Shown here: piece by piece, positions 11,336 to 23,500 of the stretch
How positions within the stretch are numbered: the stretch's first letter is position 1
How the letters are laid out: each line of letters opens with the position of its first letter
Origin: Pseudoips prasinana
Lineage: Eukaryota > Arthropoda > Insecta > Lepidoptera > Nolidae
DNA: 64,000 nucleotides
Assembly (NCBI GenBank): GCA_951640165.1
Contig: OX621234.1
Location: forward strand, 7,631,001-7,695,000
Direction: 5' to 3'
The notes under the pieces: model-generated
Databases searched by the model: none
Seen by the model: only the letters and a program-made list of their open reading frames with translations
Told to the model about the DNA's origin: nothing
Made by a program: the position numbers and the translations under genes

Positions 11336-11597
11336 AACATAATAAATAAGTATGTTAATTACAGTTTAGTTGTGAAACAGTACACCTAAATAAATATTTC
11401 TCGAGTAAAGTAATAGTCGCTACGCTTGGCAGACGGTTTGGCGATCTCAGAAAGACGGTCATAGTATACAGAAGGAAGCTGTTGACTGGCCACTGGTAGA
11501 TATGCCCTCGTGCCGACACTAACCCCACGGGATGGGATGGGGTGATGATATTCTGATTTTCACCAGTTACCACACAGTGCCTACGGTTGTTTTAAAT

Positions 11598-11875
11598 GAC
11601 GGTCACCGTAGCCTAGTTGGTAGTGCTCCTACCTAAGAAGCTGGTGGTCCTGAGTTCGAATCCCGGTAAGTGCAAATATTTGTGTGATGAGCACGAATAT
11701 TTGTTTCTGAGTCATGGAAGTTTTCTATGTATATACGTATTTATCTATCTATATAAGTATGTATATCGTCGCCTGGTAACCATAGTATAGATCATCCTAA
11801 CCCCAAACAAGCTTTGCTTAGTTTGGGGTTAGGATGATCTATGTGACATTGTCCCTAGATATTATTATTATTAAA
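11598..11875 (+). mobile_element. SINE family B with internal 22-bp palindrome
   Basis: Same head as at 7252. The body is altered at 11787-11842, where a piece of the tail is present in inverted orientation directly before the normal tail. Confidence 0.82.
11787..11842. repeat. Perfect 22-bp hairpin in SINE B
   Basis: ATAGATCATCCTAACCCC..., 12-nt spacer AAGCTTTGCTTA, exact reverse complement. Confidence 0.9.
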
Positions 11876-12204
11876 TAAAAATTCAATTTCAGCAATTATT
11901 CTAAGTAATTGTCAATATGATTATTCAAGATTTTTAATACTAAATCTTAATAGTCATAGTTTTCGATATATTTTACTACATCTTGTCCGAATGGTTATGG
12001 CTAGGAGTCTATTGATGTAAGAATTCAATATTATTATTATGACGGAATTGTATGTATAGCAACAGTCACGCTCGCACCCGTACTGATAAGACCCAGGGAA
12101 ACAAACTCAGCAGGTTCATCTACACATCTGCAGGTTTCAACATGGCCCTGTAGAAACGGTCCGGCGAAATGTACACGGTTTTTTCTTTCGGTCCACGTAA
12201 TGCA

Positions 12205-12548
12205 ATTGATGATGATGTCCTCCTAGCCGAATTTCGGCCACGGCGGCCAGTCTCAACAGAGATTAGCCATCTGCGCGGGACATATTATAGTGCTCAAATG
12301 GGTGCGCAAACACAGGAGCACTTCCTATTCCATCACTCTCATAATCCGATGGGACGCCTATGCGACACGACCGGAAAGAGGTCAGGTACAGGACCGACGG
12401 CTTTACGTGCTCTCAGAGGCACGGGGGTATAATACCGCCAACTCCCAGACTTCGGGCTGATGCTGAAATTTATTTTGTTTTCACAGAAAAGTCCCAAAAT
12501 CAGCTTTTTAGCCGACCCGGGACGCTACCGCTACACCAACGAGGCAGT
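12205..12548 (-). mobile_element. SINE family C, minus
   Basis: GATGTCCTCCTAGCCGAAT to TACACCAACGAGGCAG; part of the head between GACCCGGGA and CGCTACCGCT is deleted. Confidence 0.8.
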
Positions 12549-14205
12549 CAATTACTCAGTAAGCGAACACAATATCTGCTCAATCGGTTGTCTTTTTCTA
12601 TCAACAAATTACTAACTAATTAAAAAAATGTTTACGATATGCGCGTGGTTTTTTGTTCTGAAGTAGCTAATGAGCAATGAAGCGTAACGGATAGATGGCT
12701 AAAGTCTTCATGACTATTAATCTCAAGGTTAACTGAAGGTTGTGAAGAGGTTTCGTCGAGTAATTTCGAGGTCAGTATCGTTGGCAAAAAAATTATTTAA
12801 CTGAGCGCGGAAGGAAATTTAAATTGAGTCCATCCTAGACCTTGTTTATTGTTCCGATTGATTGGAGGGTAGTACGCGCTAAAACATTTTTAAACTAATA
12901 ACACTTTTACAATTTTTGTATAATCCAATAAATTTAAACATAATTCGTTCTCGTTACCTTGAAAAATAAAATAAAAACTATTTTCAAAGAGCAGTTTAAA
13001 TTTTCCCATTGGATTGGAAACTTGCAAATTTAATTGTCTGGCGGGTCTCGAAGCAGCACCCTACCCCAATCTGGGGTTGGCGTTCTGTGTTAAGCTACGA
13101 ACGATACTTATTGGCAGATCAAATTAAGGTTTCCGTTGTTAACGCCCTTCCGGATATAGGATATTAATGGATTAGAGTTTCCGATATCGCATTTTGAAGA
13201 TTAGATTTCCGCTTTCCATTGTGAATCCTAAATCCTAATAAACTAAAATTTAAACGATTAATACTTGTTCAAATCGCTTGTGGTTCAATAGATATCGATA
13301 AAAATCACTAGAACGTTTATTAACACTACTAATATTATGCACGTTAAGACGTAGACAAGAATGTAAAAAATAAATTGAATCCATGAAAAGCACCTACCAA
13401 AAATATTGATAGGTGCCTTTCGTGGACTAGGCTAGGTGCCATTCGCGCAGGTGCCATTCAGATGGGTGCCCTTGGTGGACTACCTCGAATAATCTTATAT
13501 TCCGTGATGTGATGATATGATTCCGCTTTTACAATTTTAGTACAGACTATTAATGTTTTCAGTAAATAAACACGACGATAACGGGTATATCCCTCGGCTG
13601 ATATGTTATCACTCGATATTATTATAACGTTACTTCTGTACCGTGACCGCTATCAGTATTACAAGTCAAGACAATCGCTCTTTGGGCTGCAATTAGTAAA
13701 TACTAAAATAACATTAACCTCTATTTCGAACTTTGACTATAGAATATATAATAATAATAAAAAAATCTTGCTGGATTACTGGGTCAAGCGCTTACAAATA
13801 GCGGCCATCGCGAGGAGGTTCCTTACCTGTCGCCTTGCATGCCTACCGGCGGCTTAGGCCGTTAAACCACGCCGCAGGAGGAACTATACTTTTTGCATAT
13901 TTATTTACTTATATATTACTAGCGGCCCGGTAAGTGCTTCGCTACGCTTTTAAGTATTAGTACAAATTGTTTGTATATGGGAGTATAGAAAGATGTTGAT
14001 TTTATTTCCTCGACGTACAAACCTTCCCTGGACATCCACGAATACTTCAAGACCAAAATTAGCCAAATCGGTAAAGGCGTTGTTGAGTTATAAAATTACA
14101 ACGAAAAGTGGCATTGATTTATATATATATAGATTACATGTCAATTTTCTTTATTATATTTCAATTTTATAATTATAAATATGTAACAAATAAGAATTAA
14201 ACTAA
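12549..14205. other. Intronic, mostly unassigned
   Basis: Contains a T-arm-like fragment (GGCGGGTCTCGAAGCAGC) at 13036, GGTGCC-rich short repeats at 13390-13480 (AGGTGCCATTCGCGC), and a tRNA-like piece at 13830-13880. No supportable gene. Confidence 0.4.
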
Positions 14206-14282
14206 GTGATGATAAATATCCTGGGACAACTAACACAAAGACATCGGATCGCAAACTTGGCAGAGCATAAACTATTAAGCTT

Positions 14283-14912
14283 AACGCGGGTGAAACCGCG
14301 GGGCACAGCTAGTAAGTATATAATATTAGCTATGATAAGCCGCAAGCGTGCACATGGTTGTAAAACAGTGGTTTTATTGTTATATCGCTAAACCCCGTTA
14401 TCCTAGTCAGATAAAATATATTTTAGCTCTTCAAAAGATTGATTAAAATAATAAAACAAATAAATAAAATATTTTGGGACAGTTATCTTATATGATCGCA
14501 ATCTAGGCAGAGCATGTACTATGGCAACCAGACAACTGATAAATATCCTACTAATATTATAAATGCTAAAGTTTGGATGGATGGATGGATGTTTGTTACT
14601 CTTTCACTTAAAACTACTGAATGGATTTTAATGAAACTTTACAAAATATAGCTTATACATCAGAATAACACATAGGCTACAATTTATAAAGATATTATGT
14701 GAATTGTCAAAAATATGACGATAAGTGTCAAGTAAGTTTGTAGGAAAAATCTACCATCTGCGAGGTATTCCGACGTGCACTGCCAAAACCGCTAGAGGTA
14801 CACATACTACTAATATTATAAATGCGAAAGTTTGTGATATGGATGTATGTTTGTTACTCCTTTACGCCAAAACTACTTTAACGCGGGTGAAACTGCAGGA
14901 CATATCTAGTAC
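14283..14912 (-). repeat. CTAGCTGTG family fragments
   Basis: Short end at 14283-14313 (GGGTGAAACCGCGGGGCACA), truncated copies at 14547-14720 (ACTAATATTATAAATGC) and 14808-14912. Confidence 0.6.
14470..14545 (-). mobile_element. SINE family A tail, minus
   Basis: AATCTAGGCAGAGCATGTAC and CAACCAGACAACTGATAAAT; a second decayed piece precedes it at 14206-14280. Confidence 0.55.
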
Positions 14913-14954
14913 TTATATATTTCTAAATACATACATATTAATGAATATGTGAAT

Positions 14955-15175
14955 AGTACAACCGGTAGGGGAAGACCTCGTCGAACATTCTCTGATCAAA
15001 TCGGAGACGTACTTAAGAAAGGTCAGGTCAGAAGTACCCTAAACCGGCGAGCATGTATGAAGAATATTATGTCAGTAAACGAAGCGAAAGAGGTATGCAA
15101 GGATCGTGACAAATGGAAGTCCGTTGTCTCTACCTACCCCACTGGGAGACAGGCGTGAGTCCATGTATGTATGTA
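14955..15175 (+). mobile_element. RTE-like LINE 3' end, family R
   Basis: Encodes [40 protein letters not shown] and [20 protein letters not shown]. The 3' end is GGCGTGAGTCCATGTATGTATG. Homologous copies lie at 5968-6290 (minus) and 59331-59480 (plus). Confidence 0.8.
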
Positions 15176-15305
15176 CGTACATATTATAGATAAATGCTAA
15201 CCAGACACAACAAACAATCGTGTTAATCACACATAGATTTCTCCCGGGTGGGAATCGAACCCACGAGCTCTGGCTTAGCAGTAACCACTGGACCAGCGTT
15301 TAGTA
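15176..15305 (-). mobile_element. tRNA-derived SINE head, minus
   Basis: GGTGGGAATCGAACCCACG and AGTAACCACTGGACCAGCG; it leads into the 30-bp tandem repeat at 15367. Confidence 0.6.
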
Positions 15306-15366
15306 CATACAAAACACACACAAATACTGTATGGTGAATGGAGACAGCTGCGAATATCACCAACAC

Positions 15367-15486
15367 ATCTAATCCCGTGGTGCACGAACACGTTATATCT
15401 AATCCCGTGGTGCACGAACACGTCATATCTAATCCCGTGGTGCACGAACACGTCATATCTAATCCCGTGGTGCACGAACACGTCAT
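15367..15486 (+). repeat. 30-bp minisatellite, four copies
   Basis: Unit ATCTAATCCCGTGGTGCACG + AACACGTCAT; copies start at 15367, 15397, 15427 and 15457 and differ at one position (T/C). A single diverged unit in the same flanking context (ACGAGTTTTGGCGCCAAC) is at about 15997-16030. Open frames on both strands here are by-products of the 30-bp (multiple of 3) period. Confidence 0.92.
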
Positions 15487-15579
15487 TCGAGTTATGACGC
15501 CAACGAGGAAAAAGAGTCGAATCGAGGCATTGTTTCCTTTTATAAAACTGGTGTAAATTCGAGTTTTTTATTGTGTAAA

Positions 15580-15897
15580 CTAGCCCCGCAGTTTTACCCG
15601 CGTTAAATTTTATAAATTATCACAGCTCCTCCCCCGTAGGTGATAGCGTGATAATATGTAGCCTATATGTTGACCCGACCTCTTTCTTAGTAATATTCAT
15701 GCAAAATTTGAAGTAAATCCATGAAGAACTTTTTGAGTTTAGCCCGGACATATATACAGACAAACAGACAAAAATCTAAAAACTATATTTTTGGCTTTGA
15801 TATTCAACGTAGATCACGCTCCAAGTATCCTTTTAAAAATATATTCAATGTACAGTTTTGGCTTTCCTACGATTTTATTATATGTACTTATAGATAT
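15580..15897 (+). repeat. CTAGCTGTG family, long form
   Basis: ACTAGCCCCGCAGTTTTACC to ATTTTATTATATGTACTTAT. Confidence 0.72.
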
Positions 15898-16134
15898 CGC
15901 TAAATGCCGTTATCCTAATTAGATAAAATATCTTTTAGGTCTTCAAAATATTAATTTAAATAGATTTAGTACATAACCAAAACACACACAAATGCCATAT
16001 TCCCGTGAGACGCGAACACGACATACGAGTTTTGGCGCCAACAAGGAAAATGTCACATCAAAGCATCTTATTCTAAAACGAGTGTAAATTCGAGTTTTCA
16101 TGTGTAAATATGGAGGAAAACCTGCTCAGGTGCG

Positions 16135-16335
16135 GATTTTTAAACATTTCCAAGCTAGAGTGAGAGTGTGGTTCTGTCCCTCAAACTATGGCACACTTGT
16201 TGACATGTCCTGCGTGCCCTAATGCCTGCACGTTACAAGAACTAATGGTACAGGAACTGACAACGCTCAACTCGTAGCTGAATTCTGGGCTGACTTAATT
16301 TAGATTGCCATCGACACGCTAAGAAGAAGAAGAAT
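16135..16335 (+). mobile_element. LINE C-terminal fragment (Cys/His tail)
   Basis: Translation gives CGSVPQTMAHLLTCPACPNA, resembling the CG-x-x-QTM-H-x-x-x-CP tail of RTE-type LINE proteins. It is followed by an AGAAGAAGAAG tail at 16320. Confidence 0.6.
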
Positions 16336-18364
16336 GTGGAGGATTTTTAAACATAATGCCTTCCAGTGTAGTAAAGTGGCATATTAACGTCAAATATAAT
16401 TTTCCGTGTTGACTTTCAATTTCAGTAGAAGAGTCTAGTAAAGGCTCCACTACTTTACTGGGGTAGGGCAGGACTTGACTATAACTTAACTTGAGTTGAG
16501 TTGGACTTAATGACGAAAACGCTGCATAATTTTGAATACTTCCAGATATCATAATTGACACTGGCAAATACACTAAACGAAAAAAGAAACATATTCGTCC
16601 CGTACATCTATCAGAGAACAGGCAGCAGCGTCTCTGTGATTACTGTGACCATATTTCGTATCGATGAAATGCCCTTTTCGATCCACTGGACCCGGAGGGT
16701 GCCTCACGAGATGCCCGCGTCTACGCGTTTTAACGTATAGCGACAGTTCCTCAAAACGTCCCTATGAAGTAATGAACATCTCATTCATCTCCCCGTCAGT
16801 AATCGCCAAAGAGATTCCAAGCCCAAAGGAGTTGCCTTTCGATCTATGTTTCAGGACCGTGTAGTGTCCTCGAGCCTAGTTTAGGCACCAGTCTCTTGAA
16901 ATATAAGTGTACGGAAATATGTATACTTGTTAAATGTAACAATTATGTAAACAGTGTATATATATCATGGTGAATTAATTAATATTATTATTATATGATA
17001 TTCTTTAATTTCTCCCTTCCTGGAGGGGTTAGTTACTCATCACACCAGCCGTATTACTATTAGTGAAATCTTCCTACCTACCTGCCTACAGCCTGTAAAT
17101 ATCGTGTTAACGAAAAAAAACCATAAGTACTGCTATCGCCAACCTGTCCGCAAACAGTAGCGATTATGGCATCACCCCCAAACGAATGGACATCATTAAT
17201 TGAGGGTAGTCTTTATCCAGCATTTACAATGAGAGAAACATTCTGTCTACACGAACAAAAATGTAACTTAATTGTATACTCATTAACTTATGACGGTGTC
17301 ACATCATAAAAATAACAGGTACAGATAGTATTGATTAAAATACGTTAGTTAATTGGAGACTTCGTTTGTGTGTAATGATCTGTTACGGTAATTGTCATAA
17401 TATTACTGTCACGAACGGTGGGTCAGTGGATCGGATAAACCACTAGGTTTTGCGAGCGGAAACTTTATTGACGTCGACAGCGGTAATTGGTGTAAAACTG
17501 GGAACACGGAACAAACTTATACGATTTTAGAGGGGTCCAGTTGTAAGCACTGCGTGAGAGTTCACACGTGGCGCACTTACAGAGTCCCCGCGACGAGCAC
17601 TGTGTGGGAGTCCCGACGTACACAGTTAACTGTACACTTCGCAGTTTCATCGATCACCTGGCACTGTTTATTTTCACTTCACTTTTACTTCATCTTCTAT
17701 CTTTACTTTAACTTGAATTAACACAAACATTACTAAGGTTCTTTTTTTAGATCCTGTGCTAAAATTCCAATTCGAATTGACATTCTTCTGTCCTTTCTTC
17801 ACCTATGTCTTTCTTTTCTATTTGGAATATAATCGCACTATCACTTTCTTTTCTTTCTCGAATCACCTAATGTCAATTTTGGATTAAGAATTAAAAATAT
17901 CGAAATGTCACAATAGCTACCAAAAACCTTTAGTAGTGCTGGGGAACAAACCTCAATCTTAGCGGGATAAGACCTTACTCTAGACCGTCCGTACCTTGGC
18001 TCTAGAGGCACGTTGTATTGACAATATATCTCTTTCTTCTTCTATCTTATTCAGAAGCCGGTTTAGCAAAACATCATATCAGTGTTATCACTATAGTATA
18101 ATATTTATAAGGAGTAGGTGGCGTAACTTAAGGAGCTTAATTTGCCTATAACTCCGAACCACATCATTTACACAAAATAAAGTTATCCTTCCCATAAAAA
18201 ACGCTTCAAACTAGCTGCCTTAAAAATAGAAATAAAACCAGGAATCTCATCGCAGCGCAACCTAACGGATCCAATTGTAAATCTAAATCATTCAGGAGCA
18301 TAAAATACAAAAAGAAGACATTACCATCAGCAACAATAATTAATTCCAAATTGCTATTAATAAT
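16336..18364. other. Intronic, no gene recognised
   Basis: 17400-18060 has a GC-richer start (TGTCACGAACGGTGGGTCAG) and TTCTTTCTTTT-rich end and could be a solo LTR, but no matching target duplication was found. Confidence 0.3.
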
Positions 18365-19460
18365 TACTAGCTGTGCCCCGCGGTTCTACCCGCGTTAAAC
18401 TTTATAAATTATAGCCTATGTGTTAATCTAGGGTGTCAGCTAACTCCATACCAAATTTTATTAAAATCGCTCCAGCCGTTTATTATTAGATTTGACTAGC
18501 TGTGCCCCGCGGTTTTACCCGCGTTAATTTTTATAAATTATCACAGCTCTTCCCCCGTAGGGGATAGCGTGATAATATGTAACCTATATGTTGACCCGAC
18601 CTGTTAGTATTATTCATGCAAAATTTTAAGTAAATCCATGCAGTACTTTTTGAGTTTAGCCCGGACATACATACAGACAAACGGACAAACAGACAAAAAT
18701 TCTAAAAACTATATTTTTGGCTTCGATTTCGATTGTAGATCACGCACCAAGTATCCTTTTAAAAAAATATTCAATGTACAGTTTTGACTTTCCTACCATT
18801 TTATTATATGTATAGACTAGCTGTGCCCCGCGGTTTTACCCGCGTTAAACTTTATAAATTATCACAGCCTCTCCCCCATAGGTGATAGCGTGATAATATG
18901 TAGCCTATAATAATATGTTGACCCGACCTCTTCGTAATATTCATGCAAAATTTGAAGTAAATCCATGCAGTACTTTTTGAGTTTAGCCCGGACATACATA
19001 CAGACAAAAATTCTAAAAACTATATTTTTGGCTTCGGTATCGATTGTAGATAACGCCCCAGGTATCCTTTTTGAAAAATATTCAATGTACAGTTTTGACT
19101 TTCCTACCATTTTATTATATTTATATATATAGATTAGTTACTTATCTATACATATAATAAAATCGTAGGAAAGACAAAACTGTACATTGAATATTTTTAA
19201 AAATGGATACTTGGGGCGTGATATACAATCGAAAAAAAAATATCATTTTTTAGAATATTTGTCTGTTTATCTGTTTGTCTGTATGTATGTCCAGGCTAAA
19301 CTCAAAAAGTACTGCATGGATTTACTTAAAATGTTGCATGAATATTACTAAGAGGTCGGGTCAACATATAGGCTATATATTATCACGCTATCACCTGCGG
19401 GGGAGAAGCTATGATAATTCATAATGTTTAACGCGGGTTAAACCGCGGGGCACAGCTAGT
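18365..19460. repeat. Cluster of four CTAGCTGTG copies
   Basis: Short form 18365-18487 (+), long forms 18495-18815 (+) and 18816-19132 (+) head to tail, then a long form 19144-19460 (-), making a tail-to-tail inverted pair around 19138. All are non-coding. Confidence 0.75.
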
Positions 19461-20603
19461 GTTGGATATAGTTACAAAAATGTTCCGGTCCCAAACTACA
19501 AAACAAGATGAAATCACTGTCACTTCACCAACTTATTAGATTTATGTTTATGTCTATATAATAAGCAACAAATATATATGATGTCAAAATAAACACGGCT
19601 TCGCACAATATTAAAGGACATTGACCTTCGTTGCCATAACGAGCAATCTTGATTGAACACAAAAGCATAATCTGAAATACAATTCGCCACGCTTATTTCA
19701 TTACAAACTATGAAAAGTTATATTATGCCAAAAAATTCGCAACACGTAAAGGATTCCTTGTTTCCCATCCAACAATAATAATGGTAAAGATAAGAAAAGA
19801 AATCTGTTTATGCTTACTGCCGAAACAAAACCTTATTTGGACGTGTATGCCAAATCAAATGTCAATCAATCGAATAAAAAAGAAATGTGTAAATACTCAA
19901 ACGTTCATAATATATATGATTAATAAATCGAATATTCGCTACTAGACAAAATAGGTTAGATTAGAAGTGCTTCCACAACAGAAACAAATCAAATGTTAAT
20001 TGCTGAACAATACATTGGATTATATTTTCGATATACTCAACGTTCGATATAATGAACGGCCGAGTAATTAGACATTCGATTTATAGTGCTCAATCAATTG
20101 ATATTCGATTTTATATGTCAATTAAATTTCAATCTAATAAAATTCACTGAAATAAATATTGAGACACAGTAATGCTTGAGCGGGGTTTCATCTCATTATA
20201 ACATTAGAATGCCGGATGTAACATCCGCGAGTGCTCCAAGTATGATAAAAGAGAACACTATGGACTCCATTGTTTTTATTCCGTGAAATAAAAATACCCG
20301 AATTGGGTTTGTTGTTTAACTGAATAATGGAATGGACATAGAGATAATAGGAATTGGTAACATTCTCTTTCATACTAAACTGTCGATGCACTTAAAAAAG
20401 CTAGGAAAATATAATTTCAACTTCACCAGCCGCTAGTTTCTACAGAATTGTCTATTGACAGCTTTTACGTCAAATTCCAATCAACGAAATTTCTTCAAAC
20501 TTAGACGTATAATTTACTGAAATGGCAGATGCACGAACTGACTGACTGCAGACTGCACATAAGAACTTACACAAAAGTTTGAAATTTTGAAAAAGTTATC
20601 GCA
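19461..20603. other. Intronic, apparently low-copy AT-rich DNA
   Basis: Repeated ATTCGATTTATA / CGATATACTCAACGTTCGAT words at 20030-20120; nothing else recognised. Confidence 0.4.
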
Positions 20604-20783
20604 CTAATATTATAAAGGTGAAAGTTTGTGAGTGTGTGAGTGTGTATGTTTGTTACTTATTCGCGTCTAAACGACTGGAGCGATTTTAATAAAATTTGGT
20701 ATGGAGTTAGTTTACACCCTGGATTAACACATAGGCTATAATTTATAAAGTTCAACGCGGATATAACCGCGGGGCACAGCTCG
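20604..20783 (-). repeat. CTAGCTGTG family, short form
   Basis: CACTAATATTATAAAGGTG to GGGGCACAGCTCGT. Confidence 0.7.
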
Positions 20784-21241
20784 TGTTATATAATTATTTC
20801 CATTTCGGCCAAGACTGATGAAAAATGCAACCTTTCAGAAATGAGTGTTGCTTCGACTAAACATGTACCTAGCGCAGCGGTTAAGACAATCGCCTCGCTA
20901 ATTTGCATTCCGGGTTCAATTATCGCACAGGACCATTATTCCTTTGACGTATTAATAGTCGTTCTGATTCTGGCTTTACTTTGTAACCGTTAATAATATG
21001 TTTGCCTGCGACAGAGGGATTTAAATCCCAATTACAAAAAAAACTAAATAGCATAAGGTCGCATCGTTATTTACAATAAGTATATGTGAATCAATCGTGA
21101 TTTCATTTATACGAATGAGACAAACTATCTCTAAAGGTGATCAATGTCAAAGCCATTTTAAATGATTATTGCCTAGTGTCGTGATTTATTCGAACTCCAG
21201 TAGATAACATAAAAATACTCAATGTTTTATGCAATACATAC
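20784..21241. other. Intronic, tRNA-like SINE trace
   Basis: GTACCTAGCGCAGCGGTTAAG and CCGGGTTCAATTATCG at 20867-20930 resemble the head at 45726. The donor of SLC35C2 exon 2 lies at the right end. Confidence 0.45.
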
Positions 21242-21529
21242 CTTTTTCTCCAATCCCAGAAGAATAGCGAAGCCCAAAATGAATATGATGGTTGTAGATT
21301 TAGTCATCGTATACAACGAGATCGTCACTAGCTCTAGACCCCAGTTGGAGAATCCTACGTCTATCCCACTGGCCAGGCCCGTGGGTGCCACGGACCGGAC
21401 GCAGGTGATGAAAGACAACATCAGCTGAGGGGAGCCGGTGATCAGCCGGAGAACCAGACGCACGACGACAGAGAGCAACCACTTCACTATGAGGTGGTAC
21501 ATCACCACAGTAAGTGGGAACTTGAAGTC
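21242..21529 (-). CDS. SLC35C2: SLC35C2, coding exon 2
   Basis: This 96-codon exon begins after TTGTTCGTAG| with GACTTCAAGTTCCCACTT (DFKFPLTVVMYHLIVKWLL) and ends GAGAAAAAG|GTATGT. Both boundaries are phase 0. It encodes membrane segments 2-4 and the family-typical stretch RSVAPTGLASGIDVGFSNWG followed by LVTISLYTMTKSTTIIFIL. The SLYTMTKS block is a signature shared by triose-phosphate/nucleotide-sugar transporter relatives. It lies 8.2 kb downstream of exon 1 and is separated from exon 3 by 19.4 kb of mostly repetitive intron. No frame defect is seen. Confidence 0.95.
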
Positions 21530-21625
21530 CTACGAACAAAACACTAAGTTAAATAATCGCTTTTAAGAAAGCTGCTATTTTGACTGGGTTTATGCTACCT
21601 ACCATGACTACATAACATAACCACT

Positions 21626-21678
21626 CTATGGTACCCAAGGAGTAAGCTAGCAGCTAGCAAGCTCCTTGGGTACCATAG
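21626..21678. repeat. Perfect 17-bp hairpin
   Basis: CTATGGTACCCAAGGAG, 19-nt spacer containing GCTAGCAGCTAGC, exact complement. Confidence 0.9.
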
Positions 21679-21681
21679 AAA

Positions 21682-21825
21682 CCTTGAAAGGACGTTCGAG
21701 AGCAAGATGGAGACATCCGCTTATCCTTGGGTCCAAACTGGACCAGAGTCGCAGATGACAGACCTCAATGGAGAAAACTAGAGGATGCCTATGCCAGAGG
21801 CACGCCGAATTGAGAGAAAATGTAT
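21682..21825 (+). mobile_element. RTE-like LINE C-terminal fragment
   Basis: Frame gives LGPNWTRVADDRPQWRKLED and AYARGTPN-stop, the G-x-NW...A-DR-x-W...L-E-AY block that ends many RTE-clade ORF2 proteins. It lies directly after the 17-bp perfect hairpin at 21626-21678, 153 bp upstream (on minus) of SLC35C2 exon 2. Confidence 0.65.
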
Positions 21826-22345
21826 AGAAATAAAAAGGCTTTATTATATTATTATATGCTACCTATGCTATTCTATAGATGGCGTAGTACCTCCCAACGC
21901 CTGGATATTATTAGAACTATTTTTAAAATGCATCAGCCAGATTTGTGTCTATCTATGTAAGTTTATAGCCAGTACTACGAAGTTCGTCTAGTTAAAAATA
22001 TTTTAATACATTTTGAAGACTAAGAATAAATACTATATAATAGATCCATATATACGATTCAACTAATTTCGCTCATTAGAAAAATCACGTCAGAATAACA
22101 TAGCCACCCCATGCCACATCCCATGAGTGTCGTAAAAGGCGACTAAAGGCTACACCAGATAGTCGGGCAGTAAGACCTCCTGTGTACTTAGTACCACCTA
22201 ACTGCGGTCGCCAATTGCCTCCAAATATGTTTCGCTATATAATGTCTCTGACATTTGCCCGAGAATAAAATAGTCAAAAAAAAACTGCGGTCGCCAACCT
22301 CGCATGCTAGCGTAACTACGCAAAACCCTACAAATGGCAACCTAA

Positions 22346-22594
22346 GGCTGATTTCAGAGTGACGCGCGCGGCACGCGCTTGAGGCCAGCGCGTCTCAACA
22401 GCGGCGCGTGCGAGAGGCGTCACTCTGAAACGCTAGCTGCCAGTAGAAGAGCTCGGGCAGCGCTGGCCGACGGCGCGCGTGTCACCGGCGGCGCGTTTGA
22501 ACTGCGTGACTATGAAACGCAACTACTATCTAGTGTAATTGAAAGCGCGCGCGTTTGGACGGCGCCGCTCGCCGGCACGACTCTGAAATCAGCC
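22346..22594. mobile_element. GC-rich MITE, TAA target duplication (PIF/Harbinger-like)
   Basis: Element of 249 bp with ends GGCTGATTTCAGAGTGAC... and ...ACTCTGAAATCAGCC, flanked by TAA on both sides. It is extremely GC-rich, with many GCGCGC runs. Three-base TWA duplications are typical of PIF/Harbinger; there is no coding sequence. A second copy lies in the hAT at 36447. Confidence 0.8.
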
Positions 22595-23035
22595 TAATGG
22601 AAACCTTTGGGTGAGGTCTATGTCCAGTATCGTCCACGATATCAGGCTGATGATGATGAAAATGATGATGGGAAAATATAACGAAGTCACCTCTGAAATA
22701 TACTTTAAAAATATAATGTCGAAAAACACAATGAAATATTTTTTTATAGAGTTCTGGACATACGAGTATATATTACACAGATCTGCGGGTAAACTTAATT
22801 ATCATTTGATTTATGATAATTGTGATTAATTAACTTAACTACGCTGTAAAGTAATTACACCTTATTAGTGTGTAAGCAGCATGTGTCCGTTCACAATATT
22901 CTCAAGAATTTATAAGTGGAGTTAATCCATATGGACTAATGATGTCATCTTATCTGGCGCGAGCGATTTGGTGAAGGTGTGGTAGGATTAAGTTCAAATA
23001 ATAATGAAAAAAGGAAATTAGTAAATAATATTAAA

Positions 23036-23340
23036 AAAACTTGAGAGGTGTCAAGGGACACCCGGATGGAACGAAGTTATTATTTATTATGTACAAAAAA
23101 CCTGTATGCACTCAACAAAAATAATCGTCGCGACACCACACTGTTCAATGCGAAATAGAAAGACGAAACGTAAATATCTGGCTTGCTTTCTATAAGAGAG
23201 ACAGACAGAGAAACATGCGCACGCCGCACGGTTTACAATAGCTTACTATAGCAAAAAGTGTCGTTACAACTTTCGTCTTAATTTTTTCCGTCTAGCCCCC
23301 TTTCGCAATGCGCGATAAGGAACTTCGTTCCAAAAACAAA
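23036..23340 (-). repeat. GGAACGAAGT-ended repeat, second copy
   Basis: ACTTGAGAGGTGTCAAGGGA to GCGCGATAAGGAACTTCG. Contains AGAGAGACAGACAGAG. Confidence 0.55.
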
Positions 23341-23392
23341 CACATTTAATTTTCTGTTTATAATGTCAATATACCAACTTCTTTAGTCATCA

Positions 23393-23500
23393 TCATCATA
23401 TCAGTCGAAAGACACCCACAGCTGGACAAAGGCCTCCCCCAAAGATCTCCACAATTGCCAGTCTTACGCTATGCGCATCCACCGACTTGCAGCGACCCTC
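23393..23500 (+). repeat. Dispersed repeat, second copy
   Basis: As at 11222 (CATATCAGTCGAAAGACACC ... CAATTGCCAGTCTTACGCTA). Confidence 0.65.

Noticed and set aside
15223..15556. Frames with repeated TCSCTTGLDM or SNPVVHEHVI peptides
   Set aside because: The 30-bp tandem repeat is a multiple of three, so open repeats appear in several frames on both strands.
17408..18060. Solo LTR
   Set aside because: TG start and a promoter-like GC-rich front are suggestive, but no CA end with a matching 4-6-bp target duplication and no second copy were found.
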